Assembly: GCA_937905835.1 (NCBI GenBank)
Contig: CALCXK010000054.1
Coordinates: 4,769-68,768, forward strand
Direction: 5' to 3'
DNA: 64,000 nucleotides
Source of the DNA: an uncultured Ilumatobacter sp.
GTDB taxonomy: Bacteria > Actinomycetota > Acidimicrobiia > Acidimicrobiales > Ilumatobacteraceae
The translations under genes were made by a program, and so were the position numbers. Positions 52,996-61,562 of the stretch are shown here, piece by piece. Under the pieces are notes generated by a model. That model was not told the DNA's origin. It saw only the letters and a program-made list of their open reading frames with translations, and made no database searches. Every line of letters begins with the position of its first letter. Position 1 is the stretch's first letter.

Positions 52996-54132
52996 TCAGG
53001 CGGAGGTGGTGGTCGTGGTGATCTGGTCGAGGAATGCCTGGTCGATGTCGAACCCAAGGCCGGGTGATCGAGGGACCGTGACCTGGCCGTCGCTGATCGT
53101 GATTGGGTCGGTCACGATGTCTTGTGCGTAGAAGCGGGTCGAGGCGCTGATGTCACCCGGCAGCGTGAACCCGGGGAGCGACGCGAGGATAGCGTTGGCG
53201 GCTCGTCCGATTCCTGTTTCGAGCATTCCCCCGCACCACACTGGGATGCCGGCGCTCACACACAGGTCGTGGATCCGGACCGCCTCAAGGTAGCCCCCGA
53301 CTCGCCCTGGCTTGATGTTCGCGATCTCGCAGGCGCCCAATGCAATAGCATCGGCCGTTCCTGCAGCAGAAACAAGCGACTCATCAAGGCAGATCGGTGT
53401 GTCGAGCTCGGCGGCCAACTGGGCGTGGCCGATGATGTCGGCCTCTGGCAATGGTTGCTCGATGAGCAGCAGGTCATAGGCGTCAAGGCGGGCGAGATGA
53501 GCGCCATCGGTCCGTCGATAGGCCGTGTTGGCGTCGACTTGCAGGCGCGTGTCGGGGCCAATGAGATCGCGGACCGCAGCGACATGTTCGATGTCGGAAC
53601 CGGGCTCGATCTTCAGCTTGATGCGGACGTAACCGTCGTCCACGTAGCCCTGCACGGTTGCCAAGAGCGAGTCGACGGTGCCGTGAATGCCAACGCTGAC
53701 ACCACTCGGGATTGTCAGCGTGGTCGCACCGAGGAAATCGGCAAAAGAGGTACTCGTCGACCGCAGTTGGGCATCGAGGATCGCCATCTCGATAGCGCCC
53801 TTCGCCATCGGATGGCCATGAAAGTGCGCCATTGCTCGGGTCGCTCCGGCCGCATCGATGAGGCCGGTGTGGCGCACCGCCGGAATGAGGTGCGACAGCA
53901 TCACGTGCTGGGCTCCATCGACGTACTCGGGTGAGTAGGTCGGCTTGGCGAGAGCAACGCACTCGCCCCAGCCCTCAGTTGTGGAGCCGTCGCTGTCGAT
54001 CAACTCGACACGCACCAGGAGAATGTCACGATCGGTCTCGACCCCGAAGCTGGTGCGGAACGGTGCAACGAGGGGGAGTGCAATACGGCGGAGTTCGATG
54101 GCCCCGAGTGTGAAGGTCGGTGCGCTGCTCAT
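52996..54132 (-). CDS. menC: o-Succinylbenzoate synthase / N-succinylamino acid racemase
   Basis: A 378-residue enolase-superfamily protein. ELRRIALPLVAPFRTSFGVE is the OSBS/NSAR opening. VRIKLKIEPG gives the KxK acid-base lysines. LQVDANTAYR, LIEQPLP and CLDESL give the metal Asp/Glu/Glu, and ANIKPGRVGG the second catalytic Lys. It either makes o-succinylbenzoate for menaquinone or racemises N-succinylamino acids. The overlapping GNAT gene and lack of other men genes favour the racemase role. Confidence 0.88.
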   Translation of the reverse strand: MSSAPTFTLGAIELRRIALPLVAPFRTSFGVETDRDILLVRVELIDSDGSTTEGWGECVALAKPTYSPEYVDGAQHVMLSHLIPAVRHTGLIDAAGATRAMAHFHGHPMAKGAIEMAILDAQLRSTSTSFADFLGATTLTIPSGVSVGIHGTVDSLLATVQGYVDDGYVRIKLKIEPGSDIEHVAAVRDLIGPDTRLQVDANTAYRRTDGAHLARLDAYDLLLIEQPLPEADIIGHAQLAAELDTPICLDESLVSAAGTADAIALGACEIANIKPGRVGGYLEAVRIHDLCVSAGIPVWCGGMLETGIGRAANAILASLPGFTLPGDISASTRFYAQDIVTDPITISDGQVTVPRSPGLGFDIDQAFLDQITTTTTSA

Positions 54133-54926
54133 GATGCCACCACGTAATCGCCATCACGAGTGAAACCGACGATCCGAGAACCAGCCCTGAGTACCTCGGT
54201 CAATGCGGATCGTGTCGAGCCGCGCCATCGAACGACCTCGCTCGGGTCAGTTCGTCGTAGCGCAACGATGTCGTCAGGAGTCGGGATCAACGTGACGCCA
54301 GGCTGGCCAAGGTGTGCAGCGCCGTCGCGGGGCGCCGATTCGGGATCGGTCGCAGTCGACCACGCCATGAGCAGACGGTCGGAGTCGTCGCCGGCGTTGA
54401 TCGCGTCGGTCATCGTCCCGTAGAAGTGCGGCAGGTACTCGTGAACCTCCGCTCCAAGGATCGCGATGTTGAACCAGGCGTTGCGCTGGACGAGCGGGTC
54501 GAAGGTCCAGACGATCCAGTCGATGCTGCGGTCGAGCGCCCATTGCTGTTGATGCAGCTTCATTGCCCGACCGAGGCCTGTGCTGCGGGCTCCGGGCAGA
54601 ATACCGGTGACGTGGCTGTGTAGTGCCGGCTGGCCATGGTGGACGGCAAGCAAGCCGACGGAGGCACCGAGGATCTCGCCGCGGCCGTCGTCGCCACGGC
54701 TCATGTCGAACGCTCCGACCACATAGCCGCCGGCATGAGAGATCGCCATGAGCATCTCGAGCCGGATGATTTCGGTTGCCGAACCCCACACCTGCTGGAA
54801 TACGTCGCAGAGAACGACCATCTCGTCGGCGATCGTCAGCGCCCGGATTTCGATCTGGGGCGATGACGGGGACGGTTCCGAACCGGCAGCAGGAGTTTCG
54901 CCGTTCGGAGTGTCGATGATGCTCAT
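54129..54926 (-). CDS. GNAT-family N-acyltransferase (COG3375 type)
   Basis: A 265-residue protein. IRALTIADEMVVLCDVFQQVW opens the GNAT fold. SHVTGILPGARSTGLGRAMKLHQQQWAL is the CoA-binding loop, and WTFDPLVQRNAWFNIAILGAEVHEYLPHFYG is characteristic of this group. Related proteins beside NSAR genes succinylate D-amino acids. It overlaps the OSBS/NSAR start by 4 bp and its own start overlaps the membrane protein stop, so all three are co-translated. Confidence 0.8.
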   Translation of the reverse strand: MSIIDTPNGETPAAGSEPSPSSPQIEIRALTIADEMVVLCDVFQQVWGSATEIIRLEMLMAISHAGGYVVGAFDMSRGDDGRGEILGASVGLLAVHHGQPALHSHVTGILPGARSTGLGRAMKLHQQQWALDRSIDWIVWTFDPLVQRNAWFNIAILGAEVHEYLPHFYGTMTDAINAGDDSDRLLMAWSTATDPESAPRDGAAHLGQPGVTLIPTPDDIVALRRTDPSEVVRWRGSTRSALTEVLRAGSRIVGFTRDGDYVVAS

Positions 54927-56164
54927 GCCTGGACTTCCTCCGCAGCATCGCTTGACGCCAGCGGAACTGGTGTCGGCGTCGCTGTTGCAAGCGCCGACTG
55001 TGGATGGGTTCCCCGTGCGACACGGTACGCGCTGCGCACTGCAAGCGCCTCACGAACCTCGGGTCCGACGTCGTCAGCGAACTCGGTGCGGTAAGTGTCG
55101 TCGGTGGTGAGGACGACAGTGAAGTACATGCCAGAAAACGATCCGAGGAAGACCGACACCCGAAGCAATGGTTCTGACAGGATCAGCGGACGGCCGCCGA
55201 ACGACCACTCGGCGAGGATGTGAATCTCGTCGAGCCGGGTCCAGCCGAGGGTGGTGGTCTCGGTGATGGCGAAGAAGCCGAAACCGACGAAGAAGCCAGT
55301 CAGCGCCACGGTGACGAGCGTGATCTGGAGGACCTGTCCGAACAAGACGATCAAACCGATGTTGAACTGCTGGCGTAGACGAAGTCGGTCCTCGACAAGT
55401 TCCCCCGTGGGGGTCTGCAGCCCGGCCGCTGGCGTTCCTTGCAGGTGCTCACCGATGTCGCTCCATGACTCGAACGATCGCATTGAGCGAATCACCCCCG
55501 GGATCCGGCTCAACGCGAAGGTCACTCCGAGCGAAGCGAACGTCAGGATGACCACGACGTAGGCCAACCCGTTCAGCGTGCCGGCCATCTCCCAGACTTC
55601 GGCGTTGATGAACAAGAAGGTGTTGAAGAGCAGGAGCAGCGGGAGTGCCCGGGCGACGAGCGAACCGAGCCCGGTCAACTGACTCCGGCCACGACGGAGG
55701 CCCCATCGTGTAAGCGGCCCGAGCCCGTATGAGGACCAGATGTAGATCGCGGCGAGGAGGACGGTTGCGGATACGACGCTTTCGATTGCATCGACAGCCT
55801 GCTCGAACAGCAGGGCTGGGACGGCCGGACCCAAGAGGAAGAGGGCGAGTTCCGGCGCATCGATATCGGTGGGCCGGGCGAAAGTTGGGACGCCGCGTAG
55901 CCGGTTGGACAGCACCCAGGCGGCCAACAGCATGGTGATGACGACCACGGCGACGAAGAGATTCCGTCGGAGCGACCACTCTGCCAGGTTCAGCGCATTG
56001 AGCCCCTGTAGGAGATAGGCGACGACGAGCAGCGGGAGCGCGCGGGTCCAGGCATCGAGCACTGATCCGTCGGTTTTTCGCTCGACGAAGTGCGGAACAC
56101 CGCGTTCGACGAACCAGAGCTCGATCGCCTGTAGATCGGGCTGCTCGGAGTGGTCATTGGACAC
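54923..56164 (-). CDS. Polytopic membrane protein (hypothetical)
   Basis: A 413-residue protein with about eight hydrophobic segments (LPLLVVAYLLQGLNALNL, LFVAVVVITMLLAAWVLS, LALFLLGPAVPALLFEQ, PLLLLFNTFLFINAEVW, IGLIVLFGQVLQITLVTVALTGFFVGFGFFAI). An N-terminal soluble portion begins IELWFVERGVPHFVE. I do not recognise a family. GTG 56164 is preferred. First gene of the operon with GNAT and OSBS/NSAR, so it might move the amino acid or acyl product. Confidence 0.7.
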   Translation of the reverse strand: MSNDHSEQPDLQAIELWFVERGVPHFVERKTDGSVLDAWTRALPLLVVAYLLQGLNALNLAEWSLRRNLFVAVVVITMLLAAWVLSNRLRGVPTFARPTDIDAPELALFLLGPAVPALLFEQAVDAIESVVSATVLLAAIYIWSSYGLGPLTRWGLRRGRSQLTGLGSLVARALPLLLLFNTFLFINAEVWEMAGTLNGLAYVVVILTFASLGVTFALSRIPGVIRSMRSFESWSDIGEHLQGTPAAGLQTPTGELVEDRLRLRQQFNIGLIVLFGQVLQITLVTVALTGFFVGFGFFAITETTTLGWTRLDEIHILAEWSFGGRPLILSEPLLRVSVFLGSFSGMYFTVVLTTDDTYRTEFADDVGPEVREALAVRSAYRVARGTHPQSALATATPTPVPLASSDAAEEVQA

Positions 56165-56270
56165 GTCTCGCACGGTACTTCCTTGGCCATCAGTGAACGC
56201 GACGAACAACGATGTATACGGTTCGTCAAATCTCTTGGAAGGAGGACCGGAGCGCCGATAGGCATTCCAG

Positions 56271-57830
56271 ATGGCTCGTATCCTGGTGACAGAAGAAATT
56301 GCTGACGGTGGACTCGAACGGCTTCGTCAAGCCGGTCACGATGTCGACATTCAGGTCGGCAAGTCTGGCGAAGAACTCCTCACGATCATCCCTGGCGCCG
56401 CAGCGCTGATCATTCGCTCCGCGACACAGGTCACCGCAGAACTGCTCGCAGTTGCTGACAATTTGATGGTGGTCGGCCGTGCCGGTATCGGCCTCGACAA
56501 CGTCGACGTCGCTGCTGCCACCAAGCAGGGTGTCATGGTCGTCAACGCACCGCAGAGCAACATCGTGTCGGCCGCCGAGCACACGATGGCACTGCTCCTC
56601 GCCACGGCGCGCAACGTCCCGCAGGCGCATGCCGCCCTCGTCGCTGGCCGCTGGGAGCGCAGCCGCTGGACCGGCGTCGAGCTCGTCGACAAGACCCTCG
56701 GTGTCGTCGGTCTCGGCCGCATCGGCAAACTGGTTGCCGACCGTGCGAAGGCGTTCGGCATGCGGATTGCTGCCTACGACCCCTTCGTCTCGGAAGATCG
56801 TGCGAAGGCGATGGGCGTCGAACTGATGCCTCTCGATCAACTGGTCGCCGAGTCGGACTTCTTGACCGTCCACCTCCCCAAGACGCCGGAGACGCTTGGC
56901 CTCATCAACCGTGACCTGCTACTCAAAGCAAAGCCTTCGCTGCTCGTTATCAACGTCGCCCGCGGCGGCATTGTTCACGAAAGCGATCTGGCTGATTGCA
57001 TCCGCGATGGCGTGATTGCCGGTGCCGGTCTCGACGTGTTCTCGACCGAGCCGATGACCGAGTCTCCGCTGTTCGAGCTGCCGAGCGTCGTCGTCACCCC
57101 GCATCTCGGTGCGAGCACCAACGAAGCCCAAGACAAAGCCGGCGACACGATTGCCACCATGGTCGAGCTCGCACTCGCCGGCGAGTTCGTGCCGTTCGCC
57201 GTCAACGTCGATGCTGCTGAAGCAAACGAGACGCTGCGTCCCTACCTGCCCCTCGCCGAACGCCTCGGTGCGTTGTTCGTGTCGCTGAACGGCTCGCTCC
57301 CGAAGATGCTCGAGGTTTGCACCGAAGGTGAAATTGCCGGTTACGACACCCGCATCCTCGAACTTGCTGTTCTGAAGGGCTTCTTCGGTGCCATTTCCGA
57401 CGAACCTGTCACCTACGTCAACGCGCCACAGCTCGCCAAGGATCACGGCGTCGAAGTGCGTGACGTCAACTGCGCCACGGCGGCCGACTACGTCAACCTC
57501 TTGACCGTGCGCGGCGACGAGCATTCGATCTCCGGCACGCTCTCGGGCCCGCGGAACGATCAGCGCATCGTGAACATCGACAACATCCCGTTTGACGTGC
57601 CGCCAGCTGACCACATGGTCGTCATCACCAACGACGACCGCCCAGGCGTGATCGGCACCGTCGGCACCATCCTCGGCAACGCCGAGGTCAACATTGCCGA
57701 CATGGACGTCAGTCGCGTCGACGGCTCCGGTACGGCGGTCATGCTGATTGCTCCGACCGCTGCCATTCCCGAGGCCACGCTCGCCGCGCTGCGTGTCGCC
57801 CCCGGCATCATCGACATCAAGACTCTCTAA
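56271..57830 (+). CDS. serA: D-3-phosphoglycerate dehydrogenase
   Basis: A 519-residue long-form SerA. The N-terminal substrate domain holds RSATQVTAELL. The NAD fold has GLGRIGKLVADRAKAFG, catalytic NVARGGIVHE and PHLGASTNEAQDKAG (His/Glu). An intervening ASB domain and a C-terminal ACT domain (VVITNDDRPGVIGTVGTILGNAEVNIADMDV) follow, where serine normally inhibits. First step of serine synthesis. ATG 56271. Confidence 0.97.
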   Translation: MARILVTEEIADGGLERLRQAGHDVDIQVGKSGEELLTIIPGAAALIIRSATQVTAELLAVADNLMVVGRAGIGLDNVDVAAATKQGVMVVNAPQSNIVSAAEHTMALLLATARNVPQAHAALVAGRWERSRWTGVELVDKTLGVVGLGRIGKLVADRAKAFGMRIAAYDPFVSEDRAKAMGVELMPLDQLVAESDFLTVHLPKTPETLGLINRDLLLKAKPSLLVINVARGGIVHESDLADCIRDGVIAGAGLDVFSTEPMTESPLFELPSVVVTPHLGASTNEAQDKAGDTIATMVELALAGEFVPFAVNVDAAEANETLRPYLPLAERLGALFVSLNGSLPKMLEVCTEGEIAGYDTRILELAVLKGFFGAISDEPVTYVNAPQLAKDHGVEVRDVNCATAADYVNLLTVRGDEHSISGTLSGPRNDQRIVNIDNIPFDVPPADHMVVITNDDRPGVIGTVGTILGNAEVNIADMDVSRVDGSGTAVMLIAPTAAIPEATLAALRVAPGIIDIKTL

Positions 57831-57844
57831 ACGTCACGCTCCGG

Positions 57845-58681
57845 TCAGACCGGGCTGATCGCGAGTGATGCTGCGGTACGTTGTGCTTCGGCCCGAGCGG
57901 CCTCAGCGAAGTCATCGCCGCTGCTGGCATAGAGGACTGCTCGCGAGGAACTGACCATCAGCCCGTTGCGCGCGGCGTTGGAACCATGTTGGACGACGGT
58001 CGCAGCATCGCCACCCTGTGCTCCGACGCCAGGCACGAGGAACGGGATGCCTGGTGCGACGGCGCGCACCTCGGCGAGTTCTTCCGGGTAGGTGGCGCCG
58101 ACGACCAGGCCGCAGTCGCCGAGCTGGGACCACTCGTTGGCGACTCGCTCAGCCACGTGCAAGTAGATCGGCTTATGCCCGTTCTCATCGGCGGTGACCA
58201 ATGACTGGAAGTCATCGCCGCCGGGGTTGCTCGTGCGGCAGAGCGCAATGACGCCGCCGCCACCGTTACCGGTGTGCTGGAAGAATGGTTCGACTGAATC
58301 GGTCCCGAGGTATGGGTTGACAGTGACGGCGTGTGCGCCATACCGACCGAACGCCTCGCGGGCGTAGTGCTCGGCGGTTGAGCCGATGTCACCGCGCTTT
58401 GCGTCGAGGATCAGCGTGACGTCGGGATAGGTCTCCCGGATATAGCTGCAGATTCGTTCGAGCGCAGCTTCTTCACGTTGGCTCGCGAAATAGGCGATCT
58501 GCGGCTTGAATGCGCAGACGAGGTCAGCGGTTGCATCGACGATCGCCCGGCAGAACCGTTCGATTGCATCGGGCGTTCCGTCGAGCGGGCTCGGCATCCG
58601 GGCTGGATCCGGGTCGAGGCCGACACAGAGCATCGACGACGATGCTGCCCACGAACGTTCGAGCTGCGCGTGAAATCCCAC
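57845..58681 (-). CDS. pyrF: Orotidine 5'-phosphate decarboxylase (type 2)
   Basis: A 278-residue protein; length and sequence fit the longer type 2 family. CVGLDPDPARMP opens it. LILDAKRGDIGSTAEHYARE carries the catalytic Asp-Lys-Asp triad, and the phosphate-binding end is FLVPGVGAQGGDAATV. It makes UMP from OMP. No other pyr genes adjoin it. It converges on serA. Confidence 0.96.
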   Translation of the reverse strand: MGFHAQLERSWAASSSMLCVGLDPDPARMPSPLDGTPDAIERFCRAIVDATADLVCAFKPQIAYFASQREEAALERICSYIRETYPDVTLILDAKRGDIGSTAEHYAREAFGRYGAHAVTVNPYLGTDSVEPFFQHTGNGGGGVIALCRTSNPGGDDFQSLVTADENGHKPIYLHVAERVANEWSQLGDCGLVVGATYPEELAEVRAVAPGIPFLVPGVGAQGGDAATVVQHGSNAARNGLMVSSSRAVLYASSGDDFAEAARAEAQRTAASLAISPV

Positions 58682-58754
58682 GTCGGAAACCTACCGAAAA
58701 TAGTGTGAACGGCGGTCCTGACGCATGTTTGCGATCAGCGCTGCCCGGCTGGGG

Positions 58755-58943
58755 TCACTCGACCGTGATTGCTGCGGTCGGGCACATGTCGGCTGCCTCG
58801 TTCACCTTGTCGGCCAACTCGGGGCCAGGCTCTTCCTGCAGGATGTACAGGTAGCCGTCGTTGCGGACCTCGAATACTTCGGGGCATACCTGCACACATG
58901 CGCCGGTGGATGCGCAGCTGTCGAAGTCGACGGTGACCTTCAT
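58755..58943 (-). CDS. Small single-cluster ferredoxin
   Basis: A 62-residue protein with CASTGACVQVCP and a distal CPTAAI. The spacing C-x5-C-x3-CP...CP gives four cysteines for one [4Fe-4S] cluster, or a [3Fe-4S] cluster if one is unused. Relatives donate electrons to cytochrome P450s and other oxygenases. The start MKVTVDFD at 58943 follows AGGAGAAACC. It is 32 bp from the sunset-protein gene. Confidence 0.92.
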   Translation of the reverse strand: MKVTVDFDSCASTGACVQVCPEVFEVRNDGYLYILQEEPGPELADKVNEAADMCPTAAITVE

Positions 58944-58975
58944 GATGGTTTCTCCTGTGCTGTTCGGGGTGTTGT

Positions 58976-59437
58976 TCAGGCCTGGGCCGAACGGTAGCCG
59001 TCCGCAACGGCCTCGGCCGCAGTTGCATAGCAACGCGCTGCCTTGGTGCGGTCGTAGAAGCGGCCACCGGGCACGTGGAAGATCCCCGATTTGTCGTTTG
59101 CCTTAATCAGATGCGAGGCGGGGCACGAACCGCCGGCCGTCGGCGGCAACCATGATCCGGTCACGGCATTGGAACGCGGGTCCGGCGAGTCGGCGAGAAC
59201 ATTGACAACCGACGCCACTGCCGGAGCGCTGCGCTGCAAGGTACCCGTCGACGTGTGCGCCGTGGTCGACGATTCCGAGGTCGTGGCTCGGGCCGGATCA
59301 AGCGGCGGCCACTCAGGGGGAGCCGGTGATGCCGGCGGCGCAGTTCGATCACGCCACCACGACCAGGTGGCCCCACCGATGCCGCCGATCAACACGAGCC
59401 AAAGGGAACGACGAACCACTGTCACCATCCAGGTCAT
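58976..59437 (-). CDS. Membrane-anchored 'sunset' domain protein
   Basis: A 153-residue protein. One hydrophobic segment (SLWLVLIGGIGGATWSWW) is followed by a Pro/Ser/Thr-rich stalk. The C-terminal domain is CPASHLIKANDKSGIFHVPGG...FYDRTKAARCYATAAEAVADGYRSA, which I recognise as the actinobacterial sunset domain. Function unknown; probably an envelope protein. GGGGGATATG places the start at 59437. Confidence 0.8.
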   Translation of the reverse strand: MTWMVTVVRRSLWLVLIGGIGGATWSWWRDRTAPPASPAPPEWPPLDPARATTSESSTTAHTSTGTLQRSAPAVASVVNVLADSPDPRSNAVTGSWLPPTAGGSCPASHLIKANDKSGIFHVPGGRFYDRTKAARCYATAAEAVADGYRSAQA

Positions 59438-59475
59438 ATCCCCCAACTTAGTCAGACCAGCGTTCGGTCTCACAG

Positions 59476-59527
59476 CGTTTGCGTGATGGTTTTGGCTGAG
59501 ATGGGCACCAAAACCGTCACGCAAACG
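59476..59527. repeat. 20-bp inverted repeat (one mismatch) 3' of leuA
   Basis: Arms at 59476-59495 and 59508-59527 match at 19 of 20 positions across a 12-nt spacer, starting 23 bp beyond the leuA stop. Each arm begins or ends with CGTTTGCGTGA and GGTTTTGG or their complements. It is a likely transcript end for leuA without a U-run, or a small palindromic element. Confidence 0.7.
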
Positions 59528-59549
59528 AGAATACGCCGTCGTGGCGGCG

Positions 59550-61292
59550 CTATCGACGCTGACGCTCGAACGCCGCGAGGACGGCGCGCAGCGAGGCGGT
59601 GGTGATGCTGGGATCGGTGCCAAGGCCCCAGCGAACGTTGCCATTGCCGTCGACGGTCTCGAGATATGCGACAGCGCGTGCGTCTGAGCCCTGGCCGATG
59701 GCGTGTTCGGCATAGTCGAGTACGTCGAAATCACCGCCGACAGATCCACCAAACTCTGCGGTGAGTGCGGCCACGAAGGCTTCGACCGGCCCATCGCCCC
59801 TTCCGTACAACGAATGGGCCGAACCATCGACCTCAAGTTGCACCTGAATTGTGGTCATGGCACCGTCATCCCCGGAGGTGCTGTGGAGTTCGTGGCTCCT
59901 CAGTTTCATCGTGGGCGTTGAGGGCATGTACTCGGCCTGGAATGCTTCCCACATCACGCCGGGCGTGATCTCGGTGCCTGAGTCCTCGGTGATGTTCTGG
60001 ATGGTCTTGGAGAACTCGATCTGGAGCCGGCGCGGCAAGTCGAAGCCGTGCTCGGTCTTCATGACGTAGGCGACGCCGCCCTTGCCGGACTGGCTGTTGA
60101 CCCGGATAACTGCTTCGTAGGTACGGCCCACGTGCTTCGGGTCGATCGGCAGGTAAGGCACGGCGAACTTTGGGTACTCACCCGAGGTTGCGTCCCGAGT
60201 GGCATCGAGGGCATCGAGGCCTTTCTTGATCGCGTCCTGGTGGCTCCCGGAAAACGCGGTATAGACAAGGTCACCGACGTACGGGTGGCGAGGTGAGACC
60301 GGCAGCCGGTTGCAGTACTCGGCGGTGCGGCGGAGCGCGTCGATGTCGGAGATGTCCAACTTCGGGTCGACACCGTTCATGAACAGGTTCATTGCCAGGT
60401 TGACGAGATCGACGTTGCCGGTGCGCTCACCGTTGCCGAACAGCGTGCCCTCGACGCGGTCGGCGCCGGCCATCACGCCGAATTCGGCAGCAGCGACGGC
60501 GCAGCCGCGGTCGTTGTGTGGATGGAGCGAGATGAGGACCGACGTGCGGTCACGGATCGTCCGGCCGAACCACTCGATGACGTCGCCGTACACGTTGGGG
60601 GAGTAGCACTCGACGGTGGCTGGCAGGTTCAAGATAATCGGATCATCGGGCGTTGGAGCGATCACGTCCATGACTGCCTCGCAGACCTCGATGGCGTAGT
60701 CGGGCTCGGTCAGCGTGAAGCTCTCGGGGCTGTACTCGTAGCGGATTTCGGTCGCCGACCCGTCGGCTCGGTCAGGCAGCGCGGCTTCATGTTCCTTGCA
60801 GAGCGTTGCACCGGTGACGGCGATCTGCTTGATCTGCTCTTGATCGAGGCCGAACACCACTTCACGCTGGAGCGGGTTCGTTGAGTTGTAAAAGTGGACG
60901 ATGGCACGCGGGGCGCTGCGCAGCCCCTCGAAAGTGCGCGCAATCAGCTCGGGCCGGCACTGGACAAGCACCTGGATCCAGACATCATCGGGAATCAGGT
61001 CATCCTCGATCAACTGTCGGAGGAAGTCGAAGTCGGGCTGGCTCGCCGATGGGAAGCCGATCTCGATCTCTTTGAAGCCCATGGCAACGAGTTCGGTGAA
61101 CATCTTCAGCTTGCGGGACGGATCCATTGGATCGATCAAGGCCTGGTTGCCGTCGCGCAGGTCGACTGAGCACCAGAGCGGTGCAGTGTCGATGACCTGA
61201 TCGGGCCAGGTGCGATCGGCCAATGTGATGGGAACGAAGGGCGCGTATTTGTTGAACGGCATCTGCTTCGGCGTGCTGGGTGTCGGAGGCAT
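59550..61292 (-). CDS. leuA: 2-Isopropylmalate synthase
   Basis: A 580-residue LeuA of the long actinobacterial form (LeuA2-type). The catalytic start is WCSVDLRDGNQALIDPMDPSRK. ISLHPHNDRGCAVAAAEFGVMAGADRVEGTLFGNGERTGNVDLV gives metal His and the catalytic loop. A C-terminal leucine-sensing regulatory domain (TTIQVQLEVDGSAHSLYGRGDGPVEAFVAAL) follows. First committed step of leucine synthesis. ATG 61292. It is preceded by a leader peptide and terminator, so it is probably controlled by attenuation as well as leucine feedback. Confidence 0.96.
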   Translation of the reverse strand: MPPTPSTPKQMPFNKYAPFVPITLADRTWPDQVIDTAPLWCSVDLRDGNQALIDPMDPSRKLKMFTELVAMGFKEIEIGFPSASQPDFDFLRQLIEDDLIPDDVWIQVLVQCRPELIARTFEGLRSAPRAIVHFYNSTNPLQREVVFGLDQEQIKQIAVTGATLCKEHEAALPDRADGSATEIRYEYSPESFTLTEPDYAIEVCEAVMDVIAPTPDDPIILNLPATVECYSPNVYGDVIEWFGRTIRDRTSVLISLHPHNDRGCAVAAAEFGVMAGADRVEGTLFGNGERTGNVDLVNLAMNLFMNGVDPKLDISDIDALRRTAEYCNRLPVSPRHPYVGDLVYTAFSGSHQDAIKKGLDALDATRDATSGEYPKFAVPYLPIDPKHVGRTYEAVIRVNSQSGKGGVAYVMKTEHGFDLPRRLQIEFSKTIQNITEDSGTEITPGVMWEAFQAEYMPSTPTMKLRSHELHSTSGDDGAMTTIQVQLEVDGSAHSLYGRGDGPVEAFVAALTAEFGGSVGGDFDVLDYAEHAIGQGSDARAVAYLETVDGNGNVRWGLGTDPSITTASLRAVLAAFERQRR

Positions 61293-61346
61293 AACTTCTC
61301 TCAATGGGAACGTGAAGGTTGATGTGGCGAGCATCGGTCGGGGTCG

Positions 61347-61375
61347 AAAAAGCAAAAACCCCCCGGCCGGAGGGG
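61347..61375 (-). terminator. Attenuator terminator in the leuA leader
   Basis: Read on the minus strand, a GC-only stem (CCCCTC pairing with GGGGGG, loop CGGCC) is followed directly by TTTTTGCTTTTT. It lies between the leader peptide stop and the leuA ATG, the position of a transcription attenuator. Confidence 0.8.
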
Positions 61376-61412
61376 CGGAGGGTGCGGGCAGGCGCGACGA
61401 TGTGCGGCTGCC

Positions 61413-61454
61413 CTACATAAGCAGAAGGAAGTTTGGGGTGTTCGAACGCTGCAT
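61413..61454 (-). CDS. leuL: leuA leader peptide (13 residues, Leu-Leu-Leu)
   Basis: The codons translate as MQRSNTPNFLLLM then TAG. Leucine codons CTT-CTG-CTT stand in a row at residues 10-12, two codons before the stop. A slow ribosome there when charged leucyl-tRNA is scarce would alter folding of the following RNA and prevent the terminator at 61347-61375. A segment just after the stop (61408-61413) can pair with 61386-61391. No ribosome-binding site precedes it; a TAGCAT -10 seven bases upstream suggests a leaderless message. Confidence 0.75.
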   Translation of the reverse strand: MQRSNTPNFLLLM

Positions 61455-61478
61455 ACCGGTGATGCTAGCACCGGTATG
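61452..61478. promoter_or_regulatory. Palindrome over the leuA promoter
   Basis: CATACCGGTG and CACCGGTATG form a perfect 10-bp inverted repeat with a 7-bp spacer. The spacer contains the minus-strand -10 TAGCAT (61467-61462), and one arm overlaps the leader ATG. It sits between leuA and the divergent helicase gene, as an operator would. Confidence 0.55.
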
Positions 61479-61562
61479 TCAGAGCGGGAAATACACTTGG
61501 GCAGCCGCATGTGGGTGAAACCGGCTGACGGGGCTACTGCGAGCGGTACCCTGGCGAACACA

